A stretch of DNA of 64,000 bases from Buchananella sp. 14KM1171 (GTDB lineage Bacteria > Actinomycetota > Actinomycetes > Actinomycetales > Actinomycetaceae), in NCBI RefSeq assembly GCF_041380365.1, contig NZ_CP159981.1:1302001-1366000 (forward strand), read 5' to 3'. Below, piece by piece: positions 50,035 to 58,635 of this stretch; the stretch's first letter is position 1, and the number at the start of each line of letters is the position of its first letter. The translations under genes were made by a program, and so were the position numbers. The notes under the pieces are model-generated. The model had not been told where the DNA came from and did no database searches. It was given only the letters and a program-made list of their open reading frames with translations.

Positions 50035-51599
50035 AGCGTGAAGGCAACGACTAGGAAGTTGCGGGCAGCGAACACCCAGACCGCGTAGGGCTCGGTGATC
50101 GGCGCCTGCTCGTAGGAGACGAACTTCCAGTACAGCTCCGGGTAGACCTTGCTGGTCAGGTAGCCCAGCGCCACGGTGACGACGATGACCGGCCACTGCA
50201 TGGCGGGCTTGTGCGCGCTCACGGTGGCCAGCACGGCCAGCGGCGCGAGCAGCCACATGATGAACTGGGTGGAGAACACCGGCGAGGAGATCAGCACGAT
50301 CCCCACCGCCATCGACCCCAGCACGGCCACCATCGCCGGGTCGTCCAGGCCGAGCCAGGTGGAGACGCGCGCCACCAGGGCCGGCTTCTGGGTGGACGAC
50401 GTTCCGCCGGCCTTCGCTTCCTTCTTCTCGCCCTCCGCAGCGGCCTGTGCGTCCTTTGCCTTCTCCGTCGGGGCGTCGGTGGCAGCGTCGTTCACCTTCT
50501 GCGCCGCCGCGAGGCGGCTCCGGGCGGCCGCTACCTCAGCCAGGTCGCCCCGGTTGGTCAACCAGCTCAGGCTCTGCGGCAGCAGGGCGCGGCCGCGCGG
50601 CAACAGGCGCCAGGCCAGCCAGAGGATGAACAGGCCCCCCAGGAGCGTGGCGATACGGGAGGCGAGCAGCGCGGTGGCAACGCCGGGACCGTGCACGTTG
50701 ACGGCGCCGAACTCGAAGACGTGGTAGGTCGAGTAGGGGTCGCTCAGGCGGGAGATGATCGGCAGCGTCGCCCACACGGACTCGGTCTGCAAACCGCGCT
50801 CGCCCTGGTTCACGAACGGGTTGATGAAGCGGCTCCAGCCGGCCAGGGCCAGGGACCACAGGGTGATCGCGCCGGCCACCGAAGTGAAGGCGGCCGCGAA
50901 CAGACCCGCGTAACGGTTGGACACCCGCCACGCCACCGCGAGCAGCAGGGGCACCAGCGCCAGCGGCCACAGCTTCAACATCGCAGCCACCGCCAGGGCG
51001 GAGGCGCTGGCGATCACCGCCCCCTCGGTCAGGGGCGGGACTCCCGCCTGGTCGCTACCCGCCTGCGGGGAGCGGGCCGGTCGGGTCATCAGCAGCAGCG
51101 AGACACCCACCAGCACGGCCGGGAACAGGTCCAGCCGGTGGTAGCCCAGGGGCGCCATGAAGTTCATCGACACCACCCAGGTGAGCGGGCCCAGCAGGGA
51201 GTAGATGCCCAGGGTTTCGTTGCTGCGGGAGAACTGGCCGGAGCGGCGCAGCAGCGCCAGCAGCAGCGCCAGGTCCGCCACCGCGCAGGCAACCAGGAAA
51301 AGCATGAAAAAACGCTCATGGTTCGCCTGCGCCACCCAGTTCAGCAGGCGCAGCCAGCCCACCAGGGGGACCGGGTATTCGCCCAGGGTGTCGTAGTTGG
51401 GGGTCTGCTCCAGGCTGCGGAAGTAGTAGTTGACGTCCTCGTTGATCGGCCCGTCCCACGTGGCGGCGATCGTGCGCATGCGCAGCAGCGCCCACAGGGC
51501 CACGATCAGCGCCTGGCCAGCCCTGATGCTGGTGGCGAGGCTGGGCAGGATGACAGGCGTGGAAGCGGCAGTGCGCTCCACCCGAGACGGGGAAGACAT
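49980..51599 (-). CDS. GT87-type membrane glycosyltransferase (mannosyltransferase-like)
   Basis: A 539-residue polytopic membrane protein with about ten hydrophobic helices. The first external loop carries NEDVNYYFRSLEQTP...EYPVPLVGW (about 54-83), a pattern of polyprenyl-phosphate-mannose-dependent GT87 enzymes such as PimE. A low-complexity Ala/Glu/Lys cytoplasmic insert (about 360-405, LAAAQKVNDAATD...EGEKKEAKAGG) interrupts the helices. It would add mannose or another sugar to envelope lipids, glycans or proteins outside the membrane. Exact acceptor unknown. The next gene upstream on this strand starts at 54215. Confidence 0.82.
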   Translation of the reverse strand: MSSPSRVERTAASTPVILPSLATSIRAGQALIVALWALLRMRTIAATWDGPINEDVNYYFRSLEQTPNYDTLGEYPVPLVGWLRLLNWVAQANHERFFMLFLVACAVADLALLLALLRRSGQFSRSNETLGIYSLLGPLTWVVSMNFMAPLGYHRLDLFPAVLVGVSLLLMTRPARSPQAGSDQAGVPPLTEGAVIASASALAVAAMLKLWPLALVPLLLAVAWRVSNRYAGLFAAAFTSVAGAITLWSLALAGWSRFINPFVNQGERGLQTESVWATLPIISRLSDPYSTYHVFEFGAVNVHGPGVATALLASRIATLLGGLFILWLAWRLLPRGRALLPQSLSWLTNRGDLAEVAAARSRLAAAQKVNDAATDAPTEKAKDAQAAAEGEKKEAKAGGTSSTQKPALVARVSTWLGLDDPAMVAVLGSMAVGIVLISSPVFSTQFIMWLLAPLAVLATVSAHKPAMQWPVIVVTVALGYLTSKVYPELYWKFVSYEQAPITEPYAVWVFAARNFLVVAFTLYLCAVAFLSTSRRGHKP

Positions 51600-51701
51600 T
51601 CGCAGTACTCCTTGGCTACAGGACCCCCACTAGGGTAATTGCGCTCCGGCGCAACACAAACAAACGCCCAGGCGGGAGAGGGGTGGCGTTCCGGGCGGGC
51701 C

Positions 51702-54215
51702 CTACTTCTTGCGGCGCTTGCGGCGACCAACCAGGTCGTAGTTGGCCTGCTCGCGGCGGCCCTGGCGGCGCGCACCGTGGGAGACGACGCCCAGGAAGAT
51801 CAGCACCACACCGCCCAGCAGGATGCGGCCGGAGACGGCGTCGGCCAGGAAGGACAGGACGAACCTTTGGGTTGCCGCGTTGTAGACCAGGAAGTCGTTG
51901 AGCAACGGGCCGAACCACTGCGTGACCTGTTGGGGCGCGAAGGCGAACAAACCGCCCACGGCGGCAAGGATCGAGCCCAGCAGGATCGAGCCGACGCTGG
52001 ACCAGCGAGCCACGAACACGGCCAGCGCCACCGCGATGCCGCCCAGCACCAGTTCCGTCATCGCCCAGACGGGCGGCGCCACTAGGCTGACCTCGCGGCC
52101 CTGCTCCAGCAGCTGGGCGCCCATGAGCTGGGCGGTGGCGTCGGTGACCAGGAACCAGCCGATCGGGACCAGCAGCAGGGTGAAGAACACGCTCCACCAG
52201 TGCGCCGCGGCCCGGGAGATCGGGGCGGGCTTGATGGAGGCGCCCTCCAGGAGCGCGGCCTCGCCGGTGTCCTTCTGCTCGGCAACCGCGCTCGCAGTCA
52301 CGGTGTCGGATTCGGTGAGCGGGTTCCAGGCCGGGCCGGCCTCCTCCGCGCCCGCAGCCGTTGCGGCCGCCTCGCCGGTGTCCGCGCGGGTGGCCTGCAG
52401 AGCCTCCCGCCAGTCCGGCTCGGCCGGGGCGGCGGCCTGCGGCTCCAGGGCCGGCGCGGGGGCGGGCTCCTCAGCGACGGGCATGCCCAGGACCGCCTCT
52501 GCCGGGGCGGCCCGGTAGGAGCCGTCGGAGAGCGGGGCGTCGCCCTCCTCACCGGCCTGGGACGGCGCCCAGGCGGAGGCGGCCGCCGGCGCTGCGCCGA
52601 CTGCGGCCAGCAGCGAGTAGCGGCGCACGGCAGTGGTGTCCACCTCCGCGCCGTCCGCCTCCGCGCCGTCCGCCGGGGCGGCGACGCCCTGCGGGGTCGG
52701 GGCGGCGGCGTCGATGTGCGCGAAGCCGGGGGCGGCGGCCTGCTCGAACTCGGTGGGGGAAAGGGGGGAGACGTCAGCCACCGGCTGGTCCATCTCCGCG
52801 GCGCCCGGCGCGTCCGGGCCGTCACCCGGCTCCGGGGCGGGCTGCTCTGGTGCCGTCAACTCTTGTTCGGCCAGCTCCTCCTGGCGCTTTTCGTCCTCCA
52901 GGGCGTCCAGCCAGGAGGCGTGGCGGCGCGAGCGGCGGGAGGGCAGCGGCGGCAGGGCCGTGCCCACCGCCTCGGCCTCCGGGGCCGCCTCGGGGGTCTG
53001 CTCCGGGGCGGGGGCGGCCTCGGGGGCGAACTGGTCGGCAAGCTCGGCATCGGCGGCGTCCTCCGCAGGGGACTCCGTGCCGGCGAGCGCGGGCAGCGCG
53101 GGCAGCGCCTCCCCGGCCTCGGGCTCGGGCTGCGGCTCGGCCTCCAGTGTGGGCGCCACGTCCGCAGGGGGCGCGGTCTCTAACTCGGCCTCCGGCTCGG
53201 CCTCGGGCTCGGGCTGCGGCTCGGCCTCCGGCTCGGTGGAGGTGAGGGACTCGGCAACGGCAGCGGCCGCGACGTCCTCTCCCTCGCCTGCCACGGGTTC
53301 GAAGGGCGTCTCCTCCGGGGCGGCCTCAGCATGAGCGGCCTCCTCAACCGCGCCGTCCTCGGCAGCGGCGAGGGGAGAGGGCTCGGTGTCAATAGACTCC
53401 GGCTGCGCCGGCAGCTCGGCCGGCTCGCTGAGGGCCGCCTGCGCGTCCTCGGCCGCAGCGTCAGCGTGCCACTGCTCTGCAGCTTCCTCCGCGTCGACCG
53501 GCGCTTCCTCCGCGACCACTGGAACCTCCGCGAAATCCGCTTCCGCTGCGGGAGCGAAGTCCTCCTGGGGCTCAACGTCCTCCAGGTCAGCCTCGACTTG
53601 CGGTTCGTCCTGCGCCTGGACCTGCTGCGCAAAGTCCGCCGCCCCCTCTGCCCGAGGTGCGGCCTCCGCCGCCTCGACGGCAGCGGCGGCGTCCTCGTCG
53701 CCCTGGCCATCCCCGGCCGCGAACGCCTCCGCGTCAGCTGCCGGCCCGGAATCCACCTGCTCGGCGTAAGAAACAACGGAGTCGGCCTCCGGCTGCGGCT
53801 CTGCGACGGCAGCGTCGTCCAACACGAACGGCTCCGCCGCGACCGGTTCGTCCTCGGCGGCCTCCGGCTCCACCAGGGGGACCTCATCCTCCTCGGCGGT
53901 CTCAACAGCGTAGGCGTCCTCGGCGGGCTCGGCACCGTCCTCGGCCGTCTCGTCGGCCGGCACCTCGCCAGGCTCCTGCTCGGCGGGGTCGGCGGCAACG
54001 TCGTCCACAGCGGCCGGAACGAACGTGGCGTCGGGCGCGGCGTCGTCCATGCCGTGCGCCAGGGCGGCCACGTCGGCGGCGGCGGAATCGTCATCCTCCT
54101 GCTGCAACCACGCGGGGAAGGACGGGCGGTGCTCACCCTCTCCCCGTTCCTCGCTCACCTGGCGCATAAACCAGGGGGTGGCCGGGGTGTTCTCATCGAG
54201 GCGGTCGTCGCTCAT
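51702..54215 (-). CDS. Acidic Ala/Glu-rich membrane protein of unknown function
   Basis: This 837-residue protein is not recognised. Residues 1 to about 650 form an acidic, disordered-looking region of Ala, Glu, Asp and Pro with few hydrophobic residues. Residues about 665-815 form four hydrophobic helices (HWWSVFFTLLLVPIGWFLV, VWAMTELVLGGIAVALAVF, then two more), and the tail is very basic (RQGRREQANYDLVGRRKRRKK). The ATG at 54215 follows AAGGAGC; the open frame runs further upstream but is not protein-like. The acidic domain would face the cytoplasm if the basic tail does. It may be a scaffold or envelope-associated protein; this is a guess. It is separated from the GT87 gene by about 100 bp on the same strand. 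Confidence 0.8.
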   Translation of the reverse strand: MSDDRLDENTPATPWFMRQVSEERGEGEHRPSFPAWLQQEDDDSAAADVAALAHGMDDAAPDATFVPAAVDDVAADPAEQEPGEVPADETAEDGAEPAEDAYAVETAEEDEVPLVEPEAAEDEPVAAEPFVLDDAAVAEPQPEADSVVSYAEQVDSGPAADAEAFAAGDGQGDEDAAAAVEAAEAAPRAEGAADFAQQVQAQDEPQVEADLEDVEPQEDFAPAAEADFAEVPVVAEEAPVDAEEAAEQWHADAAAEDAQAALSEPAELPAQPESIDTEPSPLAAAEDGAVEEAAHAEAAPEETPFEPVAGEGEDVAAAAVAESLTSTEPEAEPQPEPEAEPEAELETAPPADVAPTLEAEPQPEPEAGEALPALPALAGTESPAEDAADAELADQFAPEAAPAPEQTPEAAPEAEAVGTALPPLPSRRSRRHASWLDALEDEKRQEELAEQELTAPEQPAPEPGDGPDAPGAAEMDQPVADVSPLSPTEFEQAAAPGFAHIDAAAPTPQGVAAPADGAEADGAEVDTTAVRRYSLLAAVGAAPAAASAWAPSQAGEEGDAPLSDGSYRAAPAEAVLGMPVAEEPAPAPALEPQAAAPAEPDWREALQATRADTGEAAATAAGAEEAGPAWNPLTESDTVTASAVAEQKDTGEAALLEGASIKPAPISRAAAHWWSVFFTLLLVPIGWFLVTDATAQLMGAQLLEQGREVSLVAPPVWAMTELVLGGIAVALAVFVARWSSVGSILLGSILAAVGGLFAFAPQQVTQWFGPLLNDFLVYNAATQRFVLSFLADAVSGRILLGGVVLIFLGVVSHGARRQGRREQANYDLVGRRKRRKK

Positions 54216-54323
54216 GCTGCTCCTTACGTGGGCCCAGAACTGCCTACATGAAAGCATCCAGGCGGGCCGGACAGAGCCGTCGGCGCGCGGAATGAGCCGA
54301 AAAAGCCCTCGTAGGATGAAGCA

Positions 54324-55253
54324 ATGAGCCTCGCCGCCGCCCTCGCAACACTCGCCTCCCTGCCCCAGGTGCAGCGAGCGGAGCAACGCGTCCGCGAGGC
54401 AACCACGCAGCTGAGGTGGCACGAGGGCCTGCGGCGGCGCTGGAACGAGGCCCGCGCCGAGAACGCTGTCCGCACCGCCGTCGGGGTGGCCGCGCTCGCC
54501 GGCGCGCGCGTGCCGGCCTCGCTGCTGCGGGCGGAGGTGGCCCGCAGCGCCGGGATCGTGACCGCGCGGCAGGCGCCCAGCCCCGAGACGCAGCGGGCGG
54601 AGCCTGCCGGGCCCGCCCTGGACGCCGGGGGCGGCGCGGTGCCCGCAGACTTCGCCATCGCCCTGGGCGCCTGGCACGCCGCGGCGGACGTGGTCAGCCA
54701 CTTCCCGCCGCTGTCCGGCAGGCCCGGGCGCGCCCAAGCCCCGCCCGCCCCGGCGCTGCTGGCCGGGTGGCACCGCAGCCTCACCTCCACCAGGACGGGC
54801 AGCGATCTAGCACCGGCGGGCGTAGATGCCGCCTGGGAGGGCGCCCGCTCCTTGCCAGGCATTCCGGTCAGCCCGCAGCACGCCGCGCTGGTGGCCGACG
54901 TGCTCTCCGGGGCCGGCCAGGGTACGGGAGCGAACGTGCTAGTGCGTTGCGCGATCGTGCAGGCCGAGCTGGCCACCGGGGCGGCCTTCCCAGTGGCCGG
55001 GGCGGAGCTGGGGGTGCTGGCGGGCTGGTACGTGGCGGTCCTGGGCGGCCTGGACCCGACCGGGGTGGCCCACCCCGGCGCGCTCGCCGTATCCGAGCCC
55101 GCCCAGTACCGCAGCGCGCTGGCCGCATACGCCACCGGCAGCCCGGACGGGGTGGTGCAGTGGGTGGAGTTCGTCGCCCGCTCGTGGGAGGAAGGCGCGC
55201 TCATCGGGCGAGCGGTGTGCGACTCGGTGCTGGCCGGGCGCACGGTCGGCTAA
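54324..55253 (+). CDS. Actinobacterial Rv3662c-like conserved protein
   Basis: A 309-residue soluble helical protein. The N-terminal LPQVQRAEQRVREATTQLRWHEGLRRRWNEARAE followed by RTAVGVAALAGARVP resembles a family found next to the HAD phosphatase and Tad genes in many actinobacteria (Rv3662c in M. tuberculosis, sometimes annotated only as oxidoreductase). No nucleotide-binding or catalytic motif is evident. A helical region around FAIALGAWHAAADVVSHFPPL and a Cys-containing VRCAIVQAELATGAAFP stretch come later. It is divergent from the acidic membrane protein and convergent with the HAD gene. Its function is not known. Confidence 0.72.
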   Translation: MSLAAALATLASLPQVQRAEQRVREATTQLRWHEGLRRRWNEARAENAVRTAVGVAALAGARVPASLLRAEVARSAGIVTARQAPSPETQRAEPAGPALDAGGGAVPADFAIALGAWHAAADVVSHFPPLSGRPGRAQAPPAPALLAGWHRSLTSTRTGSDLAPAGVDAAWEGARSLPGIPVSPQHAALVADVLSGAGQGTGANVLVRCAIVQAELATGAAFPVAGAELGVLAGWYVAVLGGLDPTGVAHPGALAVSEPAQYRSALAAYATGSPDGVVQWVEFVARSWEEGALIGRAVCDSVLAGRTVG

Positions 55254-55388
55254 GCCACGGCGCACCGATGGGGGCGGCCTGGGCGGCAGCGTCGGCCACC
55301 CCCAGGCGGCGATGAGGCGGCCGCGCAGCCCCGTCACGCAGGCCGGCCACGCAAGCCGGTCACGCAGGCCGGCCGCTAAAACCGCGCG

Positions 55389-56312
55389 TCAGGGGGCGGC
55401 GAGCAGGTCCGGGGCATCCCCCGGATTGTCGCGGCGCAGCCACCACCACACGGAGAAACCGATCGCCAGCAGGGTGGCGGCCACGCCGATTGAGACGGTG
55501 GAGCGGGTGGGCAGGTGCACCGCCTTAGCGAAGGTGAGGATGCGCCAGTTGCGCTCGTTGGCCTCGTTGCGCAGGGCGCGGTCGGGGTTGACGGCGAACG
55601 GGTTGCCGACCACGGAGAGCATGGGCACGTCCGTGATGGAGTCGGAGTAGGCGTAGCAGCGGGAGAGGTCGTAGCCGCGCTCGGCCGCCATCTGGCGGAT
55701 CGCGGCGGCTTTCTCTTCGCCGTACACGTAGCGCTCGATCTCGCCGGTGTAGCGGCCCTCGTCCTCGGTCAGGACGGTGGCCAGCGTGTAGTCCGCCCCC
55801 AGCCGCTGCGCCACCGGCTCGACGAAGGCCTGGGCACCGGCCGAGATGATGACCACGTCGTGCCCGGCGGCGCGGTGCAGGCCGATCTGGTCCAGGGCCT
55901 CCGCGTAGACGATCGGCTCCAGGTAGCGCTCGTAGGCGTCCTCCACGACGGTGCGCAGCTGCTGGGCGTCCCAGCCGCGCACCAGGGAGGTGAGCTGCTC
56001 CTTCATGCGCTCGTGCTGCTCGTGGTTGGCACCCACCAGCGCGTACTGGAGCTGGGCCAGCACCGCCTTGATCACCGTCATGTTGGTCAACAGACCAGAG
56101 TTCAACAGCGGGCGGGTCAGGGCGAACGACGAGGACGTGGAGATGATCGTCTTGTCCAGGTCAAAGAACGCTGCCACGCGGCGCGGGCCGTTGCCGCCGG
56201 CCGGCCGGAAGGCGCGGGTAATCCCGCCGCGCGTCGCCTTTGCGCGCCCACTGCCTCGCTCGGCAGCGCCGGCGATGAGGGCGGGAAAGGAGAACCTGGG
56301 TCGATTAGTCAC
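55389..56312 (-). CDS. HAD-superfamily phosphatase, subfamily IB (Rv3661-like)
   Basis: A 307-residue SerB-like HAD hydrolase with motif I AAFFDLDKTIIS (about 46-57, nucleophile Asp), motif II VVIISAG and motif III/IV GEEKAAA...AYSDSITDVPML. A helical cap lies between motifs I and II. A C-terminal membrane helix (about 272-291) anchors it, with the domain on the cytoplasmic side. Such proteins sit beside ssd/tadA in actinobacteria. The substrate may be a phospholipid or phosphoserine-like compound; undetermined. The next gene on the plus strand is the Ssd-like gene. Confidence 0.9.
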   Translation of the reverse strand: MTNRPRFSFPALIAGAAERGSGRAKATRGGITRAFRPAGGNGPRRVAAFFDLDKTIISTSSSFALTRPLLNSGLLTNMTVIKAVLAQLQYALVGANHEQHERMKEQLTSLVRGWDAQQLRTVVEDAYERYLEPIVYAEALDQIGLHRAAGHDVVIISAGAQAFVEPVAQRLGADYTLATVLTEDEGRYTGEIERYVYGEEKAAAIRQMAAERGYDLSRCYAYSDSITDVPMLSVVGNPFAVNPDRALRNEANERNWRILTFAKAVHLPTRSTVSIGVAATLLAIGFSVWWWLRRDNPGDAPDLLAAP

Positions 56313-56502
56313 CCCACAAACTTAGCGGTCTGCGCGGCGGGGCGGTAGTTGGAAACGCCCCGCCTGCGCCCGGTGGTGGACGACGCTCCTCCCGGCCCGC
56401 CTGTGGAAAAACCTTTGTCCACAATCGGCCGGGTGGGGGAGGCGAGCGCCCCGTGCGCAGTGGCGCTTTTGCCCACCGCGCCGAGCGGGCAGCTTGGTGC
56501 GC

Positions 56503-57441
56503 ATGGATGCAGGAGCGCTAAAAGAACGGCCGGGGACCGGGGTGGTTGGGGCCGCCGGGCGGGCGGTGGTCTGCCTGGTGAGCCTGGGAGGGAGCGCCGC
56601 CCCGGCCCTGGGGGAGGTAGGCGCTGCCCTGGCCGAGCGGCTGGGCGCCTGCCTGGTAGACGCGCGCCCCTTTGCCTTCCAGGGCGCTCGCGGTGGTTTC
56701 ACGTGGGCGGAGGTGGACCAGCGGGCAGAGGAGCTGGACGGGAAGGCGTTGCTGGCGGCGCTGCCCCCGCACCCCAGCCACCACGGGGTGGGGCACCTGA
56801 GCAGTGGCGTGCGCGGCGCGGTGGGGCAGGCCCTGCGGGTGCCCGGGGCCCCGGCGCTCGCTGCGGCGCTGCTGGCCCTGGGTGGGCGTGGGCGGGTGGT
56901 GGTGCTGGAGCCCGCGCCGCAGTGCGTGCCGGCAGGGGCGCTCTGGCTGGGGGTGGCCGGGCGGCGCGCGCACCTGTGGCCCGACCTGCCGGCCCGCGCG
57001 CTGGCGCTGGCGCGGATGGGTGGCGCGGCCGGGGCCGCCTGCCTGGTCATGTGCGGGCCGGGTCCCGGCGCCTGGGACCGGGCGCTGGCGGAGTTGTGCT
57101 CGCAACACGGCAGCCTGGAGGTGGTGCGGGTGCGCCGCCCACGGTGGGGGAGCGCCAGGGGTGGGCAGCTCGGGGCCAGGCGGGTGGCGGGCGCGCTAGC
57201 GCAGTGGGTGGCAGAAGTGGGCGCAAGGATCCCCGGGGATGTGAGCGCGGCCGACACCGCAACTGCCAGCTGCGCAGGTCCGCCGTTTCGATTCCTCCCG
57301 GTTCGCTCGGAGTCGCTTGCCCCCGCCACGCCAACAGGGGAGAGCCAAAGCGTCCCTGCCGATTTCGCCGTTTCGTGGCTGCCGGGCGGGGCGGTCCGTC
57401 CCGCGCGCCGCGAGCGGCACCAGGCAAGGAGGGCGGCGTGA
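56503..57441 (+). CDS. Ssd/CpaE-like protein of the Tad locus (degenerate)
   Basis: A 312-residue Ala/Gly-rich protein with the outline of actinobacterial septum-site-determining/CpaE-like P-loop proteins (VVCLVSLGGSAAPALGEVGAALAERLGACLVDA near the start), but the deviant Walker A lysine motif KGGxGKS is not present. Position, immediately before tadA with a 4-base overlap (GTGA), supports the assignment. In working systems CpaE/Ssd localises the Tad machinery. The missing P-loop suggests loss of ATP binding or a decayed gene. ATG 56503 is chosen over upstream TTG/GTG codons. Confidence 0.68.
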   Translation: MDAGALKERPGTGVVGAAGRAVVCLVSLGGSAAPALGEVGAALAERLGACLVDARPFAFQGARGGFTWAEVDQRAEELDGKALLAALPPHPSHHGVGHLSSGVRGAVGQALRVPGAPALAAALLALGGRGRVVVLEPAPQCVPAGALWLGVAGRRAHLWPDLPARALALARMGGAAGAACLVMCGPGPGAWDRALAELCSQHGSLEVVRVRRPRWGSARGGQLGARRVAGALAQWVAEVGARIPGDVSAADTATASCAGPPFRFLPVRSESLAPATPTGESQSVPADFAVSWLPGGAVRPARRERHQARRAA

Positions 57442-58622
57442 GCCTGCTCCGGGACCTGGCCAGTGGGGTGCCGCTGCTGGAAGCGGTGGGGAGGAAGGAG
57501 GGCGCGGGCAGGGACGTCGGGCACGTGAAGGCGGTGGCGAAGGCCACCAGCGCCCGCATCTTCGGCGCCGGGGAGGTACTCCAGCCGTGGCTGGAGCAGG
57601 ACTCGGTCACCGACGTGCTGGTCACCGGCGGGCAGGTGTGGGTGGATCGCGGCGCCGGCCTGGAAAGGACGGGGCAGCGCATGAGCGTCGAGGAGGTGGG
57701 CGCCCTGGCGCGGCGCCTGGCGGCCCAGTGCGGCAAGCGCCTGGACCAGGCCGCACCGATCGTGGACGCCACCCTGCCGGGCGGCACCCGCCTCCACGCC
57801 GTGCTGCCGCCGCTCTCCACGGACGGGCCGCTGCTCTCCCTGCGCGTGCACCGCCAGCGGCGGATGGAGCTGGGGGACCTGGTCAGCGCGGGCGCACTAA
57901 CGCCGGGCGTGGCCGGGGTGCTGGCGGCGCTGGTGGAGCGCCGGGCCACCACCTTCATCTGCGGTGCCACCGGCTGCGGCAAGACCACGCTGCTGGGCGC
58001 GCTACTGACCCTGGTGCCACCCAACCAGCGCATCGTCTGCCTGGAGGAGACCAGCGAGCTGCGGCCCAACCACCCGCACGTCGTCCACTTGCAGGAACGG
58101 GAGGCGAACGTGGAGGGCAGCGGGCGGGTGACGCTCAGCGACCTCACCCGCGCCGCGATGCGGATGCGCCCAGACCGCCTGGTGCTGGGAGAGTGCCGTG
58201 GCCCGGAGGTGCGTGACGTGCTCACCGCCCTGAACACCGGCCACAGCGGCGGATTTGCCACCCTCCACGCCAACAGGGCCGCCGACGTGCCCGCCCGCCT
58301 GATCGCGCTTGGCGCCCTCGCGGCGCTCAGCCCGCAGGCCGTGGAGGTCCAGTTCGCCGCCGCAGTGCAGGCGGTGGTGGCGTTAAGGCGCCTGGAGTGC
58401 GGGCGGCGCATCGTGAGCGAGGTGGCGGTGGTCCAGCGCGCCGCAGCCGGGGTGGAGTGCGCGCCCGCGCTCGCGGTGCGGGCAGGGGACGAAGAGGCGG
58501 GGTTGCTGGTGAGCGCGGGCCCGGGGCTGGACGGTCTGGTGGAGCTGGTCGGGAGGCAGGTGGTGCTGGCGGCGCTGGGCCGAGCGGCGGACGGCGCGGC
58601 CCTGGCCCGCAGCGCGAAGTGA
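57438..58622 (+). CDS. tadA: TadA/CpaF-type secretion ATPase
   Basis: A hexameric ATPase driving Tad pilus assembly. The 394-residue protein has the N-terminal domain (DVLVTGGQVWVDRG), Walker A GATGCGKTTLLGAL (from residue 176), the Asp box, the Walker B/His-box region RMRPDRLVLGECRGPEVRDVLTALNTGHSGGFATLHAN and an Ala-rich C-terminal part. GTG 57438 follows AAGGAGGGCGGC and overlaps the Ssd-like gene by 4 bases. It lies 13 bp before the fused TadBC gene. All catalytic motifs look intact. Confidence 0.93.
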   Translation: MSLLRDLASGVPLLEAVGRKEGAGRDVGHVKAVAKATSARIFGAGEVLQPWLEQDSVTDVLVTGGQVWVDRGAGLERTGQRMSVEEVGALARRLAAQCGKRLDQAAPIVDATLPGGTRLHAVLPPLSTDGPLLSLRVHRQRRMELGDLVSAGALTPGVAGVLAALVERRATTFICGATGCGKTTLLGALLTLVPPNQRIVCLEETSELRPNHPHVVHLQEREANVEGSGRVTLSDLTRAAMRMRPDRLVLGECRGPEVRDVLTALNTGHSGGFATLHANRAADVPARLIALGALAALSPQAVEVQFAAAVQAVVALRRLECGRRIVSEVAVVQRAAAGVECAPALAVRAGDEEAGLLVSAGPGLDGLVELVGRQVVLAALGRAADGAALARSAK

Positions 58623-58635
58623 GCGGGGGCAGGCA

